DNA of 64,000 nt from Flavobacterium psychrophilum (GTDB lineage Bacteria; Bacteroidota; Bacteroidia; Flavobacteriales; Flavobacteriaceae). The notes beneath the pieces are model-generated. The model was not told the origin of the DNA. It was given only the letters and a program-made list of their open reading frames with translations, and did not search any database. The position numbers and the translations under genes were made by a program. The stretch covers positions 62,001 through 126,000 of the forward strand of contig CAMCFT010000007.1 in NCBI GenBank assembly GCA_945874225.1, written 5' to 3'. Shown here piece by piece: positions 34,156 through 43,394 of the stretch (the stretch's first letter is position 1; every line of letters starts with the position of its first letter).

Positions 34156-35292
34156 TTATTTTAATTCTGCCAAAGCTTCTTTCAAAGCGATAATAAATTG
34201 ATCAATTGCTTCTTTTTTGATTGTCAATGGCGGCAAGATTCTCAATAAGTTTTTATTATTGGCATTTCCGGTAAAAATATGTTTTTCGATAATCAGTTTT
34301 TTGCGTAATTCCGAAACATCAAAAGCAAATTCAGCGCCCAGCATTAATCCTTTCCCTTTTACCTTGATAACTTCTGGAACTGTTTTGATAGCTTCCAAGA
34401 AATAGGCGTAAACCTCATTCACGTTGTCCATTAATTTCTGGTTGCCCATCACTTCAAGAACAGCAATTCCTGCGGCACAAGCAAGATGGCTTCCGCCAAA
34501 AGTTGTTCCAAGTAATCCGTAACTGGCTGTAAATTTTGGTGAGATCATAATTCCACCAATTGGAAAACCGTTACCCATTCCTTTGGCAAGACAGATAATA
34601 TCTGCTTTAATTCCGTGATGCTGATGCGCGAAAAACTTTCCGCTTCTTCCATATCCTGATTGGACTTCGTCTAAAATTAAAACAACATTATTGGCTTCAC
34701 AAACTTTTTCCAAAGCCTGAAAAAATGCAGTTGTGCCTTCATCTAAACCGCCAACACCTTGAATTCCTTCAATAATTACACAGGTAACATCTCCTTTTTT
34801 CAATTCGGCTTCCACCAAATCAATATCATTCAGAGGCAAGAAAGTAACGACTTGTTGAGCGTTAATTGGCGCAACAATTTTTTTGTTATCGGTAACAGCA
34901 ACTGCCGCTGAAGTTCGACCGTGAAAGGAATTATTAAAAGCAATTACACGTGATTTTCCGTTGTGAAAAGAGGCTAATTTCAAGGCATTTTCATTGGCTT
35001 CGGCACCAGAACTACACAAGAATAAGCTGTAATCTTCGTAACCTGAAAGTTTGCCTAATTTTTCGGCAAGTTCTACTTGCAAAGGATTTTGAATCGCATT
35101 GGAATAAAATCCAATATTATCCAACTGATTTTTTAATTTGGCAACATAATCCGGTTGGGTATGACCAATGGAAATCACACCGTGACCACCATATAAATCA
35201 AGATATTCCACACCATTTTCGTCAGTAATCGTGTAATCGAGCGCTTTTACAGGCGTGATATTATATAAAGGATAAACGTTGAATAAGTTCAT
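34156..35292 (-). CDS. argD: Acetylornithine/succinylornithine aminotransferase
   Basis: 378 residues, class III PLP aminotransferase. DLYGGHGVISIGHTQPDY, SGAEANENALKLA, NSFHGRTSAAVAVTD, VLILDEVQSGYGRSG and the Lys-containing ICLAKGMGNGFPIGG are all present. It transfers an amino group from glutamate to N-acylglutamate semialdehyde. It is the third enzyme gene in the operon after argG and argC. Length and residues are normal. Confidence 0.94.
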   Translation of the reverse strand: MNLFNVYPLYNITPVKALDYTITDENGVEYLDLYGGHGVISIGHTQPDYVAKLKNQLDNIGFYSNAIQNPLQVELAEKLGKLSGYEDYSLFLCSSGAEANENALKLASFHNGKSRVIAFNNSFHGRTSAAVAVTDNKKIVAPINAQQVVTFLPLNDIDLVEAELKKGDVTCVIIEGIQGVGGLDEGTTAFFQALEKVCEANNVVLILDEVQSGYGRSGKFFAHQHHGIKADIICLAKGMGNGFPIGGIMISPKFTASYGLLGTTFGGSHLACAAGIAVLEVMGNQKLMDNVNEVYAYFLEAIKTVPEVIKVKGKGLMLGAEFAFDVSELRKKLIIEKHIFTGNANNKNLLRILPPLTIKKEAIDQFIIALKEALAELK

Positions 35293-35305
35293 AATATATT
35301 TTTTT

Positions 35306-35419
35306 TCCTCTCCCCAACCCTCTCCGAAGGAGAGGGAGCCATAACTGGCAAAGGAGAGTTTTATTTGTATTCAGTTTTTGTTGCTCAACTCCCTTCCCTT
35401 CGGGGAGGGTTGGGGAGGG
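35306..35419. repeat. Pair of CCCCAACCCTCnCC palindromic repeats between argC and argD
   Basis: Copy 35306-35337 has CCCTCTCCGAAGGAGAGGG; copy 35388-35419 has CCCTTCCCTTCGGGGAGGG followed by TTGGGGAGGGG. The two are in inverted orientation, so the entire gap can also form a larger pairing (CTCCCCAACCCTC with GAGGGTTGGGGAG). Confidence 0.85.
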
Positions 35420-35421
35420 GA

Positions 35422-36399
35422 TTAAAATCCGCTTGGTTTCAAATGCAATCCTGTGCTTTCGTCCAAACCAAACATCAAATTCATATTTTGTACGGCTTGT
35501 CCCGAAGCACCTTTTGTTAAATTATCTATAACTGAAGTAATCAATAATCGATTTCCTTTTTTCATTAAACTGATAATACATTTGTTTGTTTGTACCACTT
35601 GTTTCATATTAATGGCAGTCGTGGTGACGGTTACGAATGGTTGGGCTGCATAAAAAGCTTCGTATTTTGCTAGGATATCTTCTAAACTTTCTTCGATAGT
35701 TGTGTATAAAGTGGCGAAAATTCCTCTGGCAAAATCACCTCTATTCGGAACAAAAATCAATTCGTTTTTATAGGTAGCTTGCAATTGATTTACATTTTGG
35801 TTTATTTCGCCCAAATGTTGATGATCGAAAGCTTTATAATGCGACATATTGTTGGATCTCCAACTAAAATGCGTCGTTTCCGAAGGGGTAACTCCGGCTC
35901 CTGTACTTCCTGTTGTGGCATTGATATGCACGTCGGTTGTCAATAGATTATGCTTCGCCAAGGGTAATAATGCGAGTTGAATAGCCGTTGCAAAACAACC
36001 TGGATTAGCAATGAATTGAGCGTTTTTAATTTCCGATTTATTCAATTCCGGTAAACCATAAACAAATGATTTTCCGTTGAAATTATGATCTTTTATCAAT
36101 CTGAAATCATTTCCTAAATCGATGATTTTAGTTTGTGCAGAAAACTGATTTTGTTCTAAAAAAGCTTTCGATTTTCCGTGGCCTAAACACAAGAAAACAA
36201 CATTCACATTGGGATTCACGGTGTCAGTAAAATTCATTTCGATATCGCCCATCAAATCGTGATGCGCTATCGAAAGTGGTTTTCCAGCATTAGTGGTGCT
36301 GTATACAAAATCGATTTTGGCATTGGGGTGAAACATCAAAATTCTGATGAGTTCGCCAGCAGTGTAACCTGAACCGCCAATTATTCCAATAGTAATCAT
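35422..36399 (-). CDS. argC: N-acetyl-gamma-glutamyl-phosphate reductase
   Basis: 325 residues. It reduces N-acylglutamyl phosphate to the semialdehyde. The Rossmann start GIIGGSGYTAGELIRIL and the active-site Cys in FIANPGCFATAIQLALLPL are clear, with the His region FVPNRGDFARGIFATL later in the chain. The stop is next to the repeat before argD. It is the shorter type common in Bacteroidota (325 versus 334 in E. coli). The gene is intact. Confidence 0.95.
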   Translation of the reverse strand: MITIGIIGGSGYTAGELIRILMFHPNAKIDFVYSTTNAGKPLSIAHHDLMGDIEMNFTDTVNPNVNVVFLCLGHGKSKAFLEQNQFSAQTKIIDLGNDFRLIKDHNFNGKSFVYGLPELNKSEIKNAQFIANPGCFATAIQLALLPLAKHNLLTTDVHINATTGSTGAGVTPSETTHFSWRSNNMSHYKAFDHQHLGEINQNVNQLQATYKNELIFVPNRGDFARGIFATLYTTIEESLEDILAKYEAFYAAQPFVTVTTTAINMKQVVQTNKCIISLMKKGNRLLITSVIDNLTKGASGQAVQNMNLMFGLDESTGLHLKPSGF

Positions 36400-36470
36400 A
36401 TAGTATATATTTTAATATTTATTTGGTTTTACAAGGTATTTTTTTTAAACAATTTTTGTATTAGTTATAA

Positions 36471-36869
36471 TCAATTAGAAAGTATGTATTCAACTGATAC
36501 TAACTTTATTGATTTTAGGGTTACATACTGAGGACTAAATGCAGATTCCACGTCATAACTTACTGTACAGCTAGATTTTGCTCCAATTTCGGTACAGAGT
36601 GGATTTCTTGCAATGGGTGAAAATACTGATCCATCCCAATTCATAGTTAATTGTGGGACTCCTTTCACGGCAACATTGTTAGGATTGCTAAACTTGATTT
36701 CATAGCGAAATCTAGATGAATTATTACCTGTATCAGGTATATATTCAAATAATAAAACTTCATATGTAACGCTTTTCAATGTTACTTTTTCAGGTGTCGA
36801 ATTATTATCACCAGTACATCCAAAAAACATCAGAAACAAAGGGAGTAAAAAAATAAATTTTATTTTCAT
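36471..36869 (-). CDS. Small lipoprotein of unknown function within the arg operon
   Basis: 132 residues. The N-terminal hydrophobic stretch ends in FFGC with Cys18, a lipobox, so the protein should be membrane-anchored. The rest is beta-rich (FRYEIKFSNPNNVAVKGVPQL) with two further cysteines in NPLCTEIGAKSSCTVSY that could form a disulfide. I do not recognise the family. It lies on the same strand between argG and argC, where a lipoprotein is unexpected; nothing in its sequence links it to arginine synthesis. Confidence 0.65.
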   Translation of the reverse strand: MKIKFIFLLPLFLMFFGCTGDNNSTPEKVTLKSVTYEVLLFEYIPDTGNNSSRFRYEIKFSNPNNVAVKGVPQLTMNWDGSVFSPIARNPLCTEIGAKSSCTVSYDVESAFSPQYVTLKSIKLVSVEYILSN

Positions 36870-36921
36870 AAATATTTTATATTAAATTTTATTTAATCTT
36901 TCCATTGACAACAACTGCTAA

Positions 36922-38115
36922 TTAATCATAATCTAGATGATTTACCGATGAAAATATGTTTTGTGCATTCCCTAAAATCTTGATAAATCCTTTGGCATCG
37001 TCCGATGTCCAAGCATTGTTCATTTCTCCATATTGTCCAAAACCAGTATTCATCAAATCATTATCCGATTCGATTCCGTCCAATGAAAAATGGTAGGGTT
37101 TCAAAGATACAGTTACTGTTCCGTTTACCGTTTCTTGAGTTGATTCAAGGAAACTTTCGATATTTCTCATAACAGGATCCAAAAATTGGCCTTCGTGAAA
37201 CAACATTCCGTACCAGTTTCCCAGTTGTTCTTTCCAGTATTGTTGCCATTTTCCAAGTGTGTGTTTCTCTAATAAATGGTGTGCTTTTATAATAATTAAA
37301 GGAGCAGCAGCCTCAAAACCAACTCTTCCTTTGATACCAATAATTGTATCACCAACGTGAATATCTCTACCAATTGCGTATGCATTGGCCAGTTTTTCAA
37401 GGGTTACAATGTTATTGGATGGTTTGTCTTTTTTACCATTTACAGCAACTAATTCCCCTTTTACGAATTCTAAAGTCACTTTTTCTTCGCCTTCTTTTTG
37501 TAATTGTGATGGATAAGCTTCGCTAGGAAGCGGTAATTTTGCGGTTAAGGTTTCTTTTCCTCCAATACTTGTTCCCCAAAGCCCTTTGTTGATGGAATAT
37601 TGCGCTTTTTCCCAAGAATAATGTACCCCGTTTTTTGCTAAATAATCTACTTCTTCTTGACGAGATAGTTTCAAGTCACGAATAGGAGTGATGATTTCAA
37701 TTTCAGGTGCGATGGCTTGGAAAATCAAATCAAAACGAATTTGGTCATTTCCAGCGCCTGTACTTCCGTGGGCAATTGCTTCTGCATCAACAGATTTTGC
37801 ATATTTAATGGCTTCCATAGCTTGGAAAACACGTTCTGCACTTACAGATAATGGATAGGTATTGTTTTTTAATACATTACCATAAATCAAATATTTGATG
37901 GCTTTATTGTAATATTTATCTAAGATGGATAGGTTGACGTGCTTTGCACTTCCCAATTCATAAGCTCTGTCTTCGATAGCTTGTAATTCGGCGTCGTCAA
38001 ATCCACCAGTGTTTATCAATACGGTATGAACTTCGTATCCTTTTTCGTTTTTCAAATATTTTAGACAATACGAGGTGTCTAATCCTCCGCTGTATGCTAA
38101 TACTACTTTTTTCAT
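36922..38115 (-). CDS. argG: Argininosuccinate synthase
   Basis: 397 residues from MKKVVLAYSGGLDTSYC at 38115; the upstream in-frame ATG at 38136 adds seven unrelated residues. The AYSGGLDTS PP-loop binds ATP, and HGSTGAGNDQIRFD and later SINKGLWGTSIGG match the substrate-binding segments. It joins citrulline and aspartate. It follows the GNAT gene by 54 bp and leads the core enzymes of the operon. Confidence 0.95.
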   Translation of the reverse strand: MKKVVLAYSGGLDTSYCLKYLKNEKGYEVHTVLINTGGFDDAELQAIEDRAYELGSAKHVNLSILDKYYNKAIKYLIYGNVLKNNTYPLSVSAERVFQAMEAIKYAKSVDAEAIAHGSTGAGNDQIRFDLIFQAIAPEIEIITPIRDLKLSRQEEVDYLAKNGVHYSWEKAQYSINKGLWGTSIGGKETLTAKLPLPSEAYPSQLQKEGEEKVTLEFVKGELVAVNGKKDKPSNNIVTLEKLANAYAIGRDIHVGDTIIGIKGRVGFEAAAPLIIIKAHHLLEKHTLGKWQQYWKEQLGNWYGMLFHEGQFLDPVMRNIESFLESTQETVNGTVTVSLKPYHFSLDGIESDNDLMNTGFGQYGEMNNAWTSDDAKGFIKILGNAQNIFSSVNHLDYD

Positions 38116-38169
38116 TGTGTTTGTTTTTTTCCTCATAACAACTCTTTCTAAGAGATGGAAATTGGAAGG

Positions 38170-38787
38170 TTATTTTTTTAAGAATAGAGTTTGTTTTATT
38201 TCTTTTAATCTGTTCCAAATCCGGACATTAAACGGATGCTTTGGTGGGTCTTTCGGTTTTTCTTTTGGATCATAGAGCATTCCGGTACACAGGCACATTT
38301 TGTTGTCTTTGCTTTTTAGAATTTCAAAATTAGTGCAAGTTTTGCACCCAGCCCAAAAGCTTGGATCTGTTGTCAATTCAGAGAAAGGAACGGGTTTGTA
38401 TCCTAAATCCGAATTGATTTTCATTACTGCCAAACCAGTTGTGATTCCGAATACATTGGCATCCGGATATTTTTTTAAGGAATAATCAAAAACGAATGAT
38501 TTTATTTTTTTTGCTAAACCGTGATTCCTGTAATCGGGATGAACAATTAATCCTGAATGCGCCACAAACTTGCCGTGTTGCCAACTTTCGATATAACAAA
38601 ACCCGACAAATTTATCGTCAATTAATGCGATAACGGCATCTTTATGCTCCATCTTTTTTTGGATGTAAGCTGGTGTTCTTTTGGCTATCCCGGTTCCTCT
38701 TAATAAGGCAGATGATTCAATTGTTTCGCATATTTCCTGCGAATATTTATAATGTTCTTCCTGAGTTACTACAATAGAGATATTCAT
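38170..38787 (-). CDS. GNAT acetyltransferase, probable N-acylglutamate synthase of the arg operon
   Basis: 205 residues and the first gene of the cluster. The acetyl-CoA-binding segment is GLIVHPDYRNHGLAKKIKSF at 79-98. Its position ahead of argG, argC, argD, argF' and argB, in a cluster with no other candidate for step one, points to acylglutamate synthase (argA role). The C-terminal part contains C148-x2-C151 and C165-x-C167, an arrangement that could hold a metal. I infer the role from context and overall likeness to arg-linked GNATs of Bacteroidota; activity is not shown by sequence alone. Confidence 0.75.
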   Translation of the reverse strand: MNISIVVTQEEHYKYSQEICETIESSALLRGTGIAKRTPAYIQKKMEHKDAVIALIDDKFVGFCYIESWQHGKFVAHSGLIVHPDYRNHGLAKKIKSFVFDYSLKKYPDANVFGITTGLAVMKINSDLGYKPVPFSELTTDPSFWAGCKTCTNFEILKSKDNKMCLCTGMLYDPKEKPKDPPKHPFNVRIWNRLKEIKQTLFLKK

Positions 38788-38887
38788 TTCAAGAGTTGAA
38801 TTTTAAATTAAAAAAGATTTTATTTAGGGGTGTTACAATATTGAAATTGCTCATTTTATTAAAAATTACAGAATAAGTCGATATGCA

Positions 38888-38905
38888 GAAAATAGTGCTA
38901 TTTTC
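38888..38905. promoter_or_regulatory. Perfect palindrome GAAAATAG-TG-CTATTTTC upstream of the arg cluster
   Basis: The 8-bp arms are perfect with a 2-bp centre. It is about 100 bp before the start of the first cluster gene and could be an operator or part of a leader hairpin. It does not match the known ARG box pattern well. Confidence 0.4.
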
Positions 38906-39164
38906 AGGATATAATCCAAAGGATAAATGATGTAATTTCAAAATAAGAAAAATGAAAAATGAATAAAAATAAAGAAACACTTATGGAAACTATAATGATA
39001 GCATCCGTACTTCGGGTGAAGTCGTAAGTCTGTTTATCCGTGATAATGAAGTTATATGTAAACTTGGTTTATTCATCGACACAAAATTACACTTATTTTA
39101 TTAAAAAAATAGGTGTTTTTTTATTTTGTAACAAAATTAAAATTAAATGTTGGTTTTATTTAAA

Positions 39165-39199
39165 AATCCTCCTTTAATAATGAATATTCAAGGAGGATT
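39165..39199 (-). terminator. Terminator of the lipoprotein gene at 39215
   Basis: AATCCTCCTT (39165-39174) and AAGGAGGATT (39190-39199) pair perfectly with a 15-nt loop; on the minus strand TTTTA follows. The loop includes the palindrome TGAATATTCA. Confidence 0.75.
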
Positions 39200-39214
39200 A
39201 AAAAAATAGTTTAA

Positions 39215-40396
39215 TTAATTTCTAAAAGTGTTTCGATTGATAAGGTCCTTAATTTTCATTTTCAAATTTTCGCCAGTATCGTATACCATTTGCTCATTAG
39301 AAGGGAAAGGAACGGCTCTTTTGTCAAAATATGAATAATAATTATCATCAGCAGCACGTCTGTCTCCTTTGTAATTTGAATAAATATTTTCGAAAACAAA
39401 CTCGCTTGTCAAAGGAAATGATTGCATTAATTGATTGTTTCTAAAATCAATATAATCCACTTTTGCAGTAATTTGGCAGGATTTGAATTGTCTTGATTCG
39501 TTGATTCGTACTTTAGAATTTATAAGATTGTCAACCATAACAATCTTTCCGGTATTGTCTAGGACTTCTTTCCCATTTGCGTCCAGAAGTTTTTTTTGTC
39601 CGTCTTTTATTTGTCTTTCCTTAATAAATTCTTTCTCTTTTATTTGTTCTGGTGAAATAAGTATTTCTCGAAAACTGATCATCATTTCGTAATCATAATT
39701 AACTCCTTTTTGTTTGCTTCCGTGAAATTCAGTCCATTTAGAATTCAAACCATAGGTGCTAAAGTCTAATAAATCATTTTGCAAACGAGCAGGAATTATC
39801 ATATTGGTTTCGTTTTTTGTATAAACGCTGACATAGTCGATTCCTTTAGAGTGAGCTTCAGCCATCAAATCCAAAACGTTTTTGTAGTTAGGATTTATTT
39901 GGTTCAAATAATTTAAATCGTCATATGCTTTACGAAAATTCATTTTATCAGATCTAGATAATAGTGATTTAGCATTGTTATATAAATAATTAGACAAATT
40001 GTTTCTGCTTGTTACTATTTTGTCGTTATAATTATCAAAAGGAAAAATGGCATTTCTGTTTTCGTTCAATAATTTCAGGGGGAGTAAGGGTTTTATTTTT
40101 TCCTGACGATTGTTTAGTTGTAAATAGGTGTTGTACGTTTTTTCAAAGTTCGCAGGATTTTTGTCTTTTTCCAATAGATTTATAGTATTCAAATCGCGTT
40201 CTTTAGCTTTGGCGAATGCATCTTCTAGCAAATAGACATAATCTTGATTTCCTTTTTTGTTTTTATTAGATTGTAAATTCGAAATAGAATTGTTAATTGC
40301 TTGATCATAATTACCAGAACTTAATAAGTTTTGAGTTTGTTTTACACCGCAGGATGTAAGTATTATAAAAGCGAAAATTAGGTAGATTTTTTTCAT
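39215..40396 (-). CDS. Lipoprotein of unknown function
   Basis: 393 residues. The lipobox is ILTSC with Cys16. The N-terminal third is rich in Asn, Lys and Leu and suggests helical repeats (SSGNYDQAINNSISNLQSNK, KAYDDLNYLNQINPNY) like TPR units; the C-terminal half is predicted beta-rich with ITAKVDYIDFRNNQ. I do not recognise a named family. Such large lipoproteins with TPR-like N-termini occur often in flavobacteria. It is a single-gene unit with its own terminator. Confidence 0.72.
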   Translation of the reverse strand: MKKIYLIFAFIILTSCGVKQTQNLLSSGNYDQAINNSISNLQSNKNKKGNQDYVYLLEDAFAKAKERDLNTINLLEKDKNPANFEKTYNTYLQLNNRQEKIKPLLPLKLLNENRNAIFPFDNYNDKIVTSRNNLSNYLYNNAKSLLSRSDKMNFRKAYDDLNYLNQINPNYKNVLDLMAEAHSKGIDYVSVYTKNETNMIIPARLQNDLLDFSTYGLNSKWTEFHGSKQKGVNYDYEMMISFREILISPEQIKEKEFIKERQIKDGQKKLLDANGKEVLDNTGKIVMVDNLINSKVRINESRQFKSCQITAKVDYIDFRNNQLMQSFPLTSEFVFENIYSNYKGDRRAADDNYYSYFDKRAVPFPSNEQMVYDTGENLKMKIKDLINRNTFRN

Positions 40397-40544
40397 GGGT
40401 ATTTTTTTGCAAATTTACTTTAATTTTGAACTAAGGAAATTTTTTTCCAAGATTTTTTCCCAATAGTATTGTTTTCAATAACAATGCCAAAAAAAAATCC
40501 GACAAATATGAAAATGTCGGATTATATAAAAAAATGAAATTGAT

Positions 40545-41828
40545 TTATTTCCTCACAAAAGGAGGAAGCAGTTTAGTCGAAACTTCTCCGAAACCTATTC
40601 TGGTACCATTGTTTTTGCAAAAACCTTTCATTATTACTGTATCGCCGTCATTTATAAATTTACGTTCTGTTCCATCGTTTAGTTTAATTGGAATTTTCCC
40701 ACCTAAAGTCAATTCAACCATAGAACCAAAAGTATCTGGTGTTGTACCTGAAACTGTGCCTGAACCCATCATATCGCCTGAATTTACCCTGCATCCATTT
40801 GAAGTGTGATGCGTTAATTGTTGGCTCATAGACCAATACATATTTTTAAAATTAGTTCTGGTAACAATTGTCGGTTCGGATTTTTCCGGTTGAATGGCAA
40901 CTTCTAAATTAATATCAAAATTATGTTTGCCTTTTTGTTGCAAATAAGGAAGAGGTGCAGGGTCTTGTTTTGGACCTTTAGTTCTAAATGGTTCCAAGGC
41001 ATCCATTGTGATAATCCAAGGAGAAATTGATGTGGCAAAGTTTTTTGATAAAAAAGGACCTAGTGGCTCGTATTCCCATTTTTGAATATCTCGGGAACTC
41101 CAATCATTTAATATAACCATACCAAAAATATAATCTTCAGCTTCATTTATTGGAATATTTTCGCCCATAACATTGACATCAGTGGTGATAAAAGCAATCT
41201 CTAATTCGAAATCCACTAATCTTGAAGGGCCAAAAACTGGTGTTTTTTCGCCATTTGGCAAAGATTGCCCCATTGGTCTGTGTACCGGAATTCCTGAAGG
41301 AATAATCGAAGAACTTCGACCGTGATATGCTAACGGAATATGAAGCCAATTGGGTGATAACAAATTTTCTGGATCGCGATAAATTTTCCCAACATTGACA
41401 GCATGTTCTTTATTGGAAAAGAAATCAGTATAATCACCAATTAAAACTGGCAATTGCATTTCAATATATTTTACATTAAAAATTACAATATCTCTATGCT
41501 CTTTGTTGTCTCTTAGTTTTGGATTTGTTTCGTCAAATAATTCTGCCAAGCGATTTCGAACCAATCTCCATGTTTTTTTTCCATCCGAAATAAAATCATT
41601 TAGGGTGTCCTGCATAAACATATCATCAGTCAACTCAATGCCTTCAAAATAATTTAATTGTTGTAAAGCACCCATATCAATGGCGCAGTCTCCAATTCGT
41701 GTTCCAATGGTAATCACATCATCTTTGGTAATAAATACTCCAAATGGAATGTTTTGAATTGGGAAATCACTATTCACAGGAACTTCTATCCAAGATTTTC
41801 TTTTGGTATTATTAGCTGATATTGGCAT
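40545..41828 (-). CDS. fah: Fumarylacetoacetase
   Basis: 427 residues, the full length of the eukaryotic-type enzyme. It cleaves fumarylacetoacetate to fumarate and acetoacetate, the last step of tyrosine breakdown. SDFPIQNIPFGVF near the start, DYTDFFSNKEHAVNVG with a metal/His site, YHGRSSSIIPSGIPVHRP, and NDWSSRDIQKWEYEPLGPFL with ligands are typical. No other tyrosine catabolic gene is in the window. It is divergent to glyA. Complete. Confidence 0.95.
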   Translation of the reverse strand: MPISANNTKRKSWIEVPVNSDFPIQNIPFGVFITKDDVITIGTRIGDCAIDMGALQQLNYFEGIELTDDMFMQDTLNDFISDGKKTWRLVRNRLAELFDETNPKLRDNKEHRDIVIFNVKYIEMQLPVLIGDYTDFFSNKEHAVNVGKIYRDPENLLSPNWLHIPLAYHGRSSSIIPSGIPVHRPMGQSLPNGEKTPVFGPSRLVDFELEIAFITTDVNVMGENIPINEAEDYIFGMVILNDWSSRDIQKWEYEPLGPFLSKNFATSISPWIITMDALEPFRTKGPKQDPAPLPYLQQKGKHNFDINLEVAIQPEKSEPTIVTRTNFKNMYWSMSQQLTHHTSNGCRVNSGDMMGSGTVSGTTPDTFGSMVELTLGGKIPIKLNDGTERKFINDGDTVIMKGFCKNNGTRIGFGEVSTKLLPPFVRK

Positions 41829-41936
41829 ACTATTGTTAATTATTTTGTTAAGAATTACTCATCAAATATATCATAATCTAACTATTTACCAAACGTTTTT
41901 TCGTATTTTTGCACCAAATTAACTAAAATCAAAGAA

Positions 41937-43211
41937 ATGCAACGCGACAAACAAATTTTTGACCTTATTTTAGAGGAACAAGACAGACAAATTCATGGAT
42001 TAGAACTTATAGCTTCTGAGAATTTTGTAAGTGATGAAGTAATGGAAGCAGCTGGTTCTGTTTTAACTAATAAATATGCCGAGGGATATCCTGGCAAAAG
42101 ATATTATGGAGGTTGCGAAGTGGTTGATGTTATCGAACAAATTGCCATTGACAGAGCTAAGGAATTATTTGGTGCCGAATATGCAAATGTGCAACCTCAC
42201 TCAGGTTCTCAGGCAAATACTGCTGTTTATCACGCTTGTTTAAAACCAGGTGACACCATTTTAGGTTTCGATTTATCCCACGGTGGGCATTTAACTCACG
42301 GTTCTCCTGTAAACTTTTCAGGACGTTTATACAATCCTGTTTTTTATGGTGTTGATAGAGAAACGGGACGTTTAGATTATGATAAAATTCAAGAAATTGC
42401 TACAAAAGAACAACCAAAATTAATTATTGCTGGAGCTTCGGCTTATTCTCGTGATATGGATTTTGAGCGTTTCAGAGTAATTGCTGATTCTGTTGGAGCC
42501 TTTTTATTCGCTGATATTTCTCATCCTGCTGGTTTAATTGCCAAAGGTTTGATGAATGATCCAATTCCTCATTGTCATATTGTTTCCACAACTACACATA
42601 AAACCTTGCGTGGTCCACGTGGTGGTTTAATTTTGATGGGGAAAGATTTTCCAAATCCAATGGGTTTGACAACTCCAAAAGGAGAAATCAGAATGATGTC
42701 TTCCTTATTGGATTTAGCTGTTTTTCCAGGAAATCAAGGTGGTCCTTTGATGCATATTATTGCTGCTAAAGCAGTAGCTTTTGGTGAAGCTTTAACCGAT
42801 GAATTCTTTAGATATGCTTTGCAATTGCAAAAAAATGCTAACGCAATGGCTGATGCTTTTGTAAAAAGAGGCTATGATATTATTTCTGGTGGAACAGACA
42901 ATCATATGATGTTGATTGATTTGAGAAACAAAGGAATTTCAGGAAAAGACGCAGAAAATGCTTTGGTTAGAGCAGAAATAACTGTAAATAAAAACATGGT
43001 TCCTTTTGATGATAAATCACCATTTGTAACTTCTGGAATTCGTGTTGGAGCTGCTGCAATCACCACTCGTGGGCTTGTTGAAGAAGATATGGAAACTATC
43101 GTTGCTTTGATTGATAGAGTTTTGACTGACCATACCAATGAAGATGTTATCGAAGAAGTAGCCAATGAAGTGAACGAAATGATGAGCGAAAGAGCCATTT
43201 TCGTTTTCTAA
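41937..43211 (+). CDS. glyA: Serine hydroxymethyltransferase
   Basis: 424 residues. The enzyme interconverts serine and glycine with tetrahydrofolate. The start [16 protein letters not shown], the [15 protein letters not shown] segment, [12 protein letters not shown], and the PLP Lys222 in [14 protein letters not shown] are all conserved. TATTTTTG at 41904-41911 is a good -7 box, giving a leader of about 20 nt, though the -33 element is weak. It is likely transcribed alone, with guaC 183 bp downstream. Confidence 0.97.
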   Translation: MQRDKQIFDLILEEQDRQIHGLELIASENFVSDEVMEAAGSVLTNKYAEGYPGKRYYGGCEVVDVIEQIAIDRAKELFGAEYANVQPHSGSQANTAVYHACLKPGDTILGFDLSHGGHLTHGSPVNFSGRLYNPVFYGVDRETGRLDYDKIQEIATKEQPKLIIAGASAYSRDMDFERFRVIADSVGAFLFADISHPAGLIAKGLMNDPIPHCHIVSTTTHKTLRGPRGGLILMGKDFPNPMGLTTPKGEIRMMSSLLDLAVFPGNQGGPLMHIIAAKAVAFGEALTDEFFRYALQLQKNANAMADAFVKRGYDIISGGTDNHMMLIDLRNKGISGKDAENALVRAEITVNKNMVPFDDKSPFVTSGIRVGAAAITTRGLVEEDMETIVALIDRVLTDHTNEDVIEEVANEVNEMMSERAIFVF

Positions 43212-43332
43212 GAAGAACATAAATTTCAAACACAGATTTACTTCGTCTGTTCGTTTTGCTCGGGTCACTAATTTTCACACATTTTATTTGTGTTAATTAG
43301 TGATTTCGTGTTTTATGGACTCTCAAAATAAA

Positions 43333-43361
43333 TTGTTGTACCGCTTTATTTTGTAATTTTG
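43333..43361 (+). promoter_or_regulatory. Candidate promoter for guaC
   Basis: TAATTTTG at 43354-43361 fits the -7 consensus; ATTG at 43332-43335 is 18 bp upstream (one mismatch to TTTG). Transcription would start near 43368, giving a leader of about 27 nt. Confidence 0.45.
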
Positions 43362-43394
43362 GAATGATATTTATAAAATTTAAATTACAAAGAA

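Larger units (their letters stand above)
38788..39214. other. Intergenic region upstream of the arg/pro cluster
   Basis: The 427-bp AT-rich gap holds the start region of the whole arg/pro cluster, but I cannot place a convincing -33/-7 pair. The best -7 matches on the minus strand are TAATTTTG at 39089-39082 and 39139-39132, both lacking a good -33 box. A perfect 18-bp inverted repeat at 38888-38905 and the terminator of the next gene at 39165-39199 are the only structures seen. No reading frame is convincing. Confidence 0.6.

Noticed and set aside
38789..38980. Minus-strand frame of 63 codons upstream of the arg cluster
   Set aside because: Composition is Phe/Ile-rich as in random AT-rich DNA and it overlaps the palindrome; no family likeness.
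39181..39190. TGAATATTCA as an ARG box for the arg cluster
   Set aside because: It forms the loop of the terminator of the neighbouring gene and is too short to judge.
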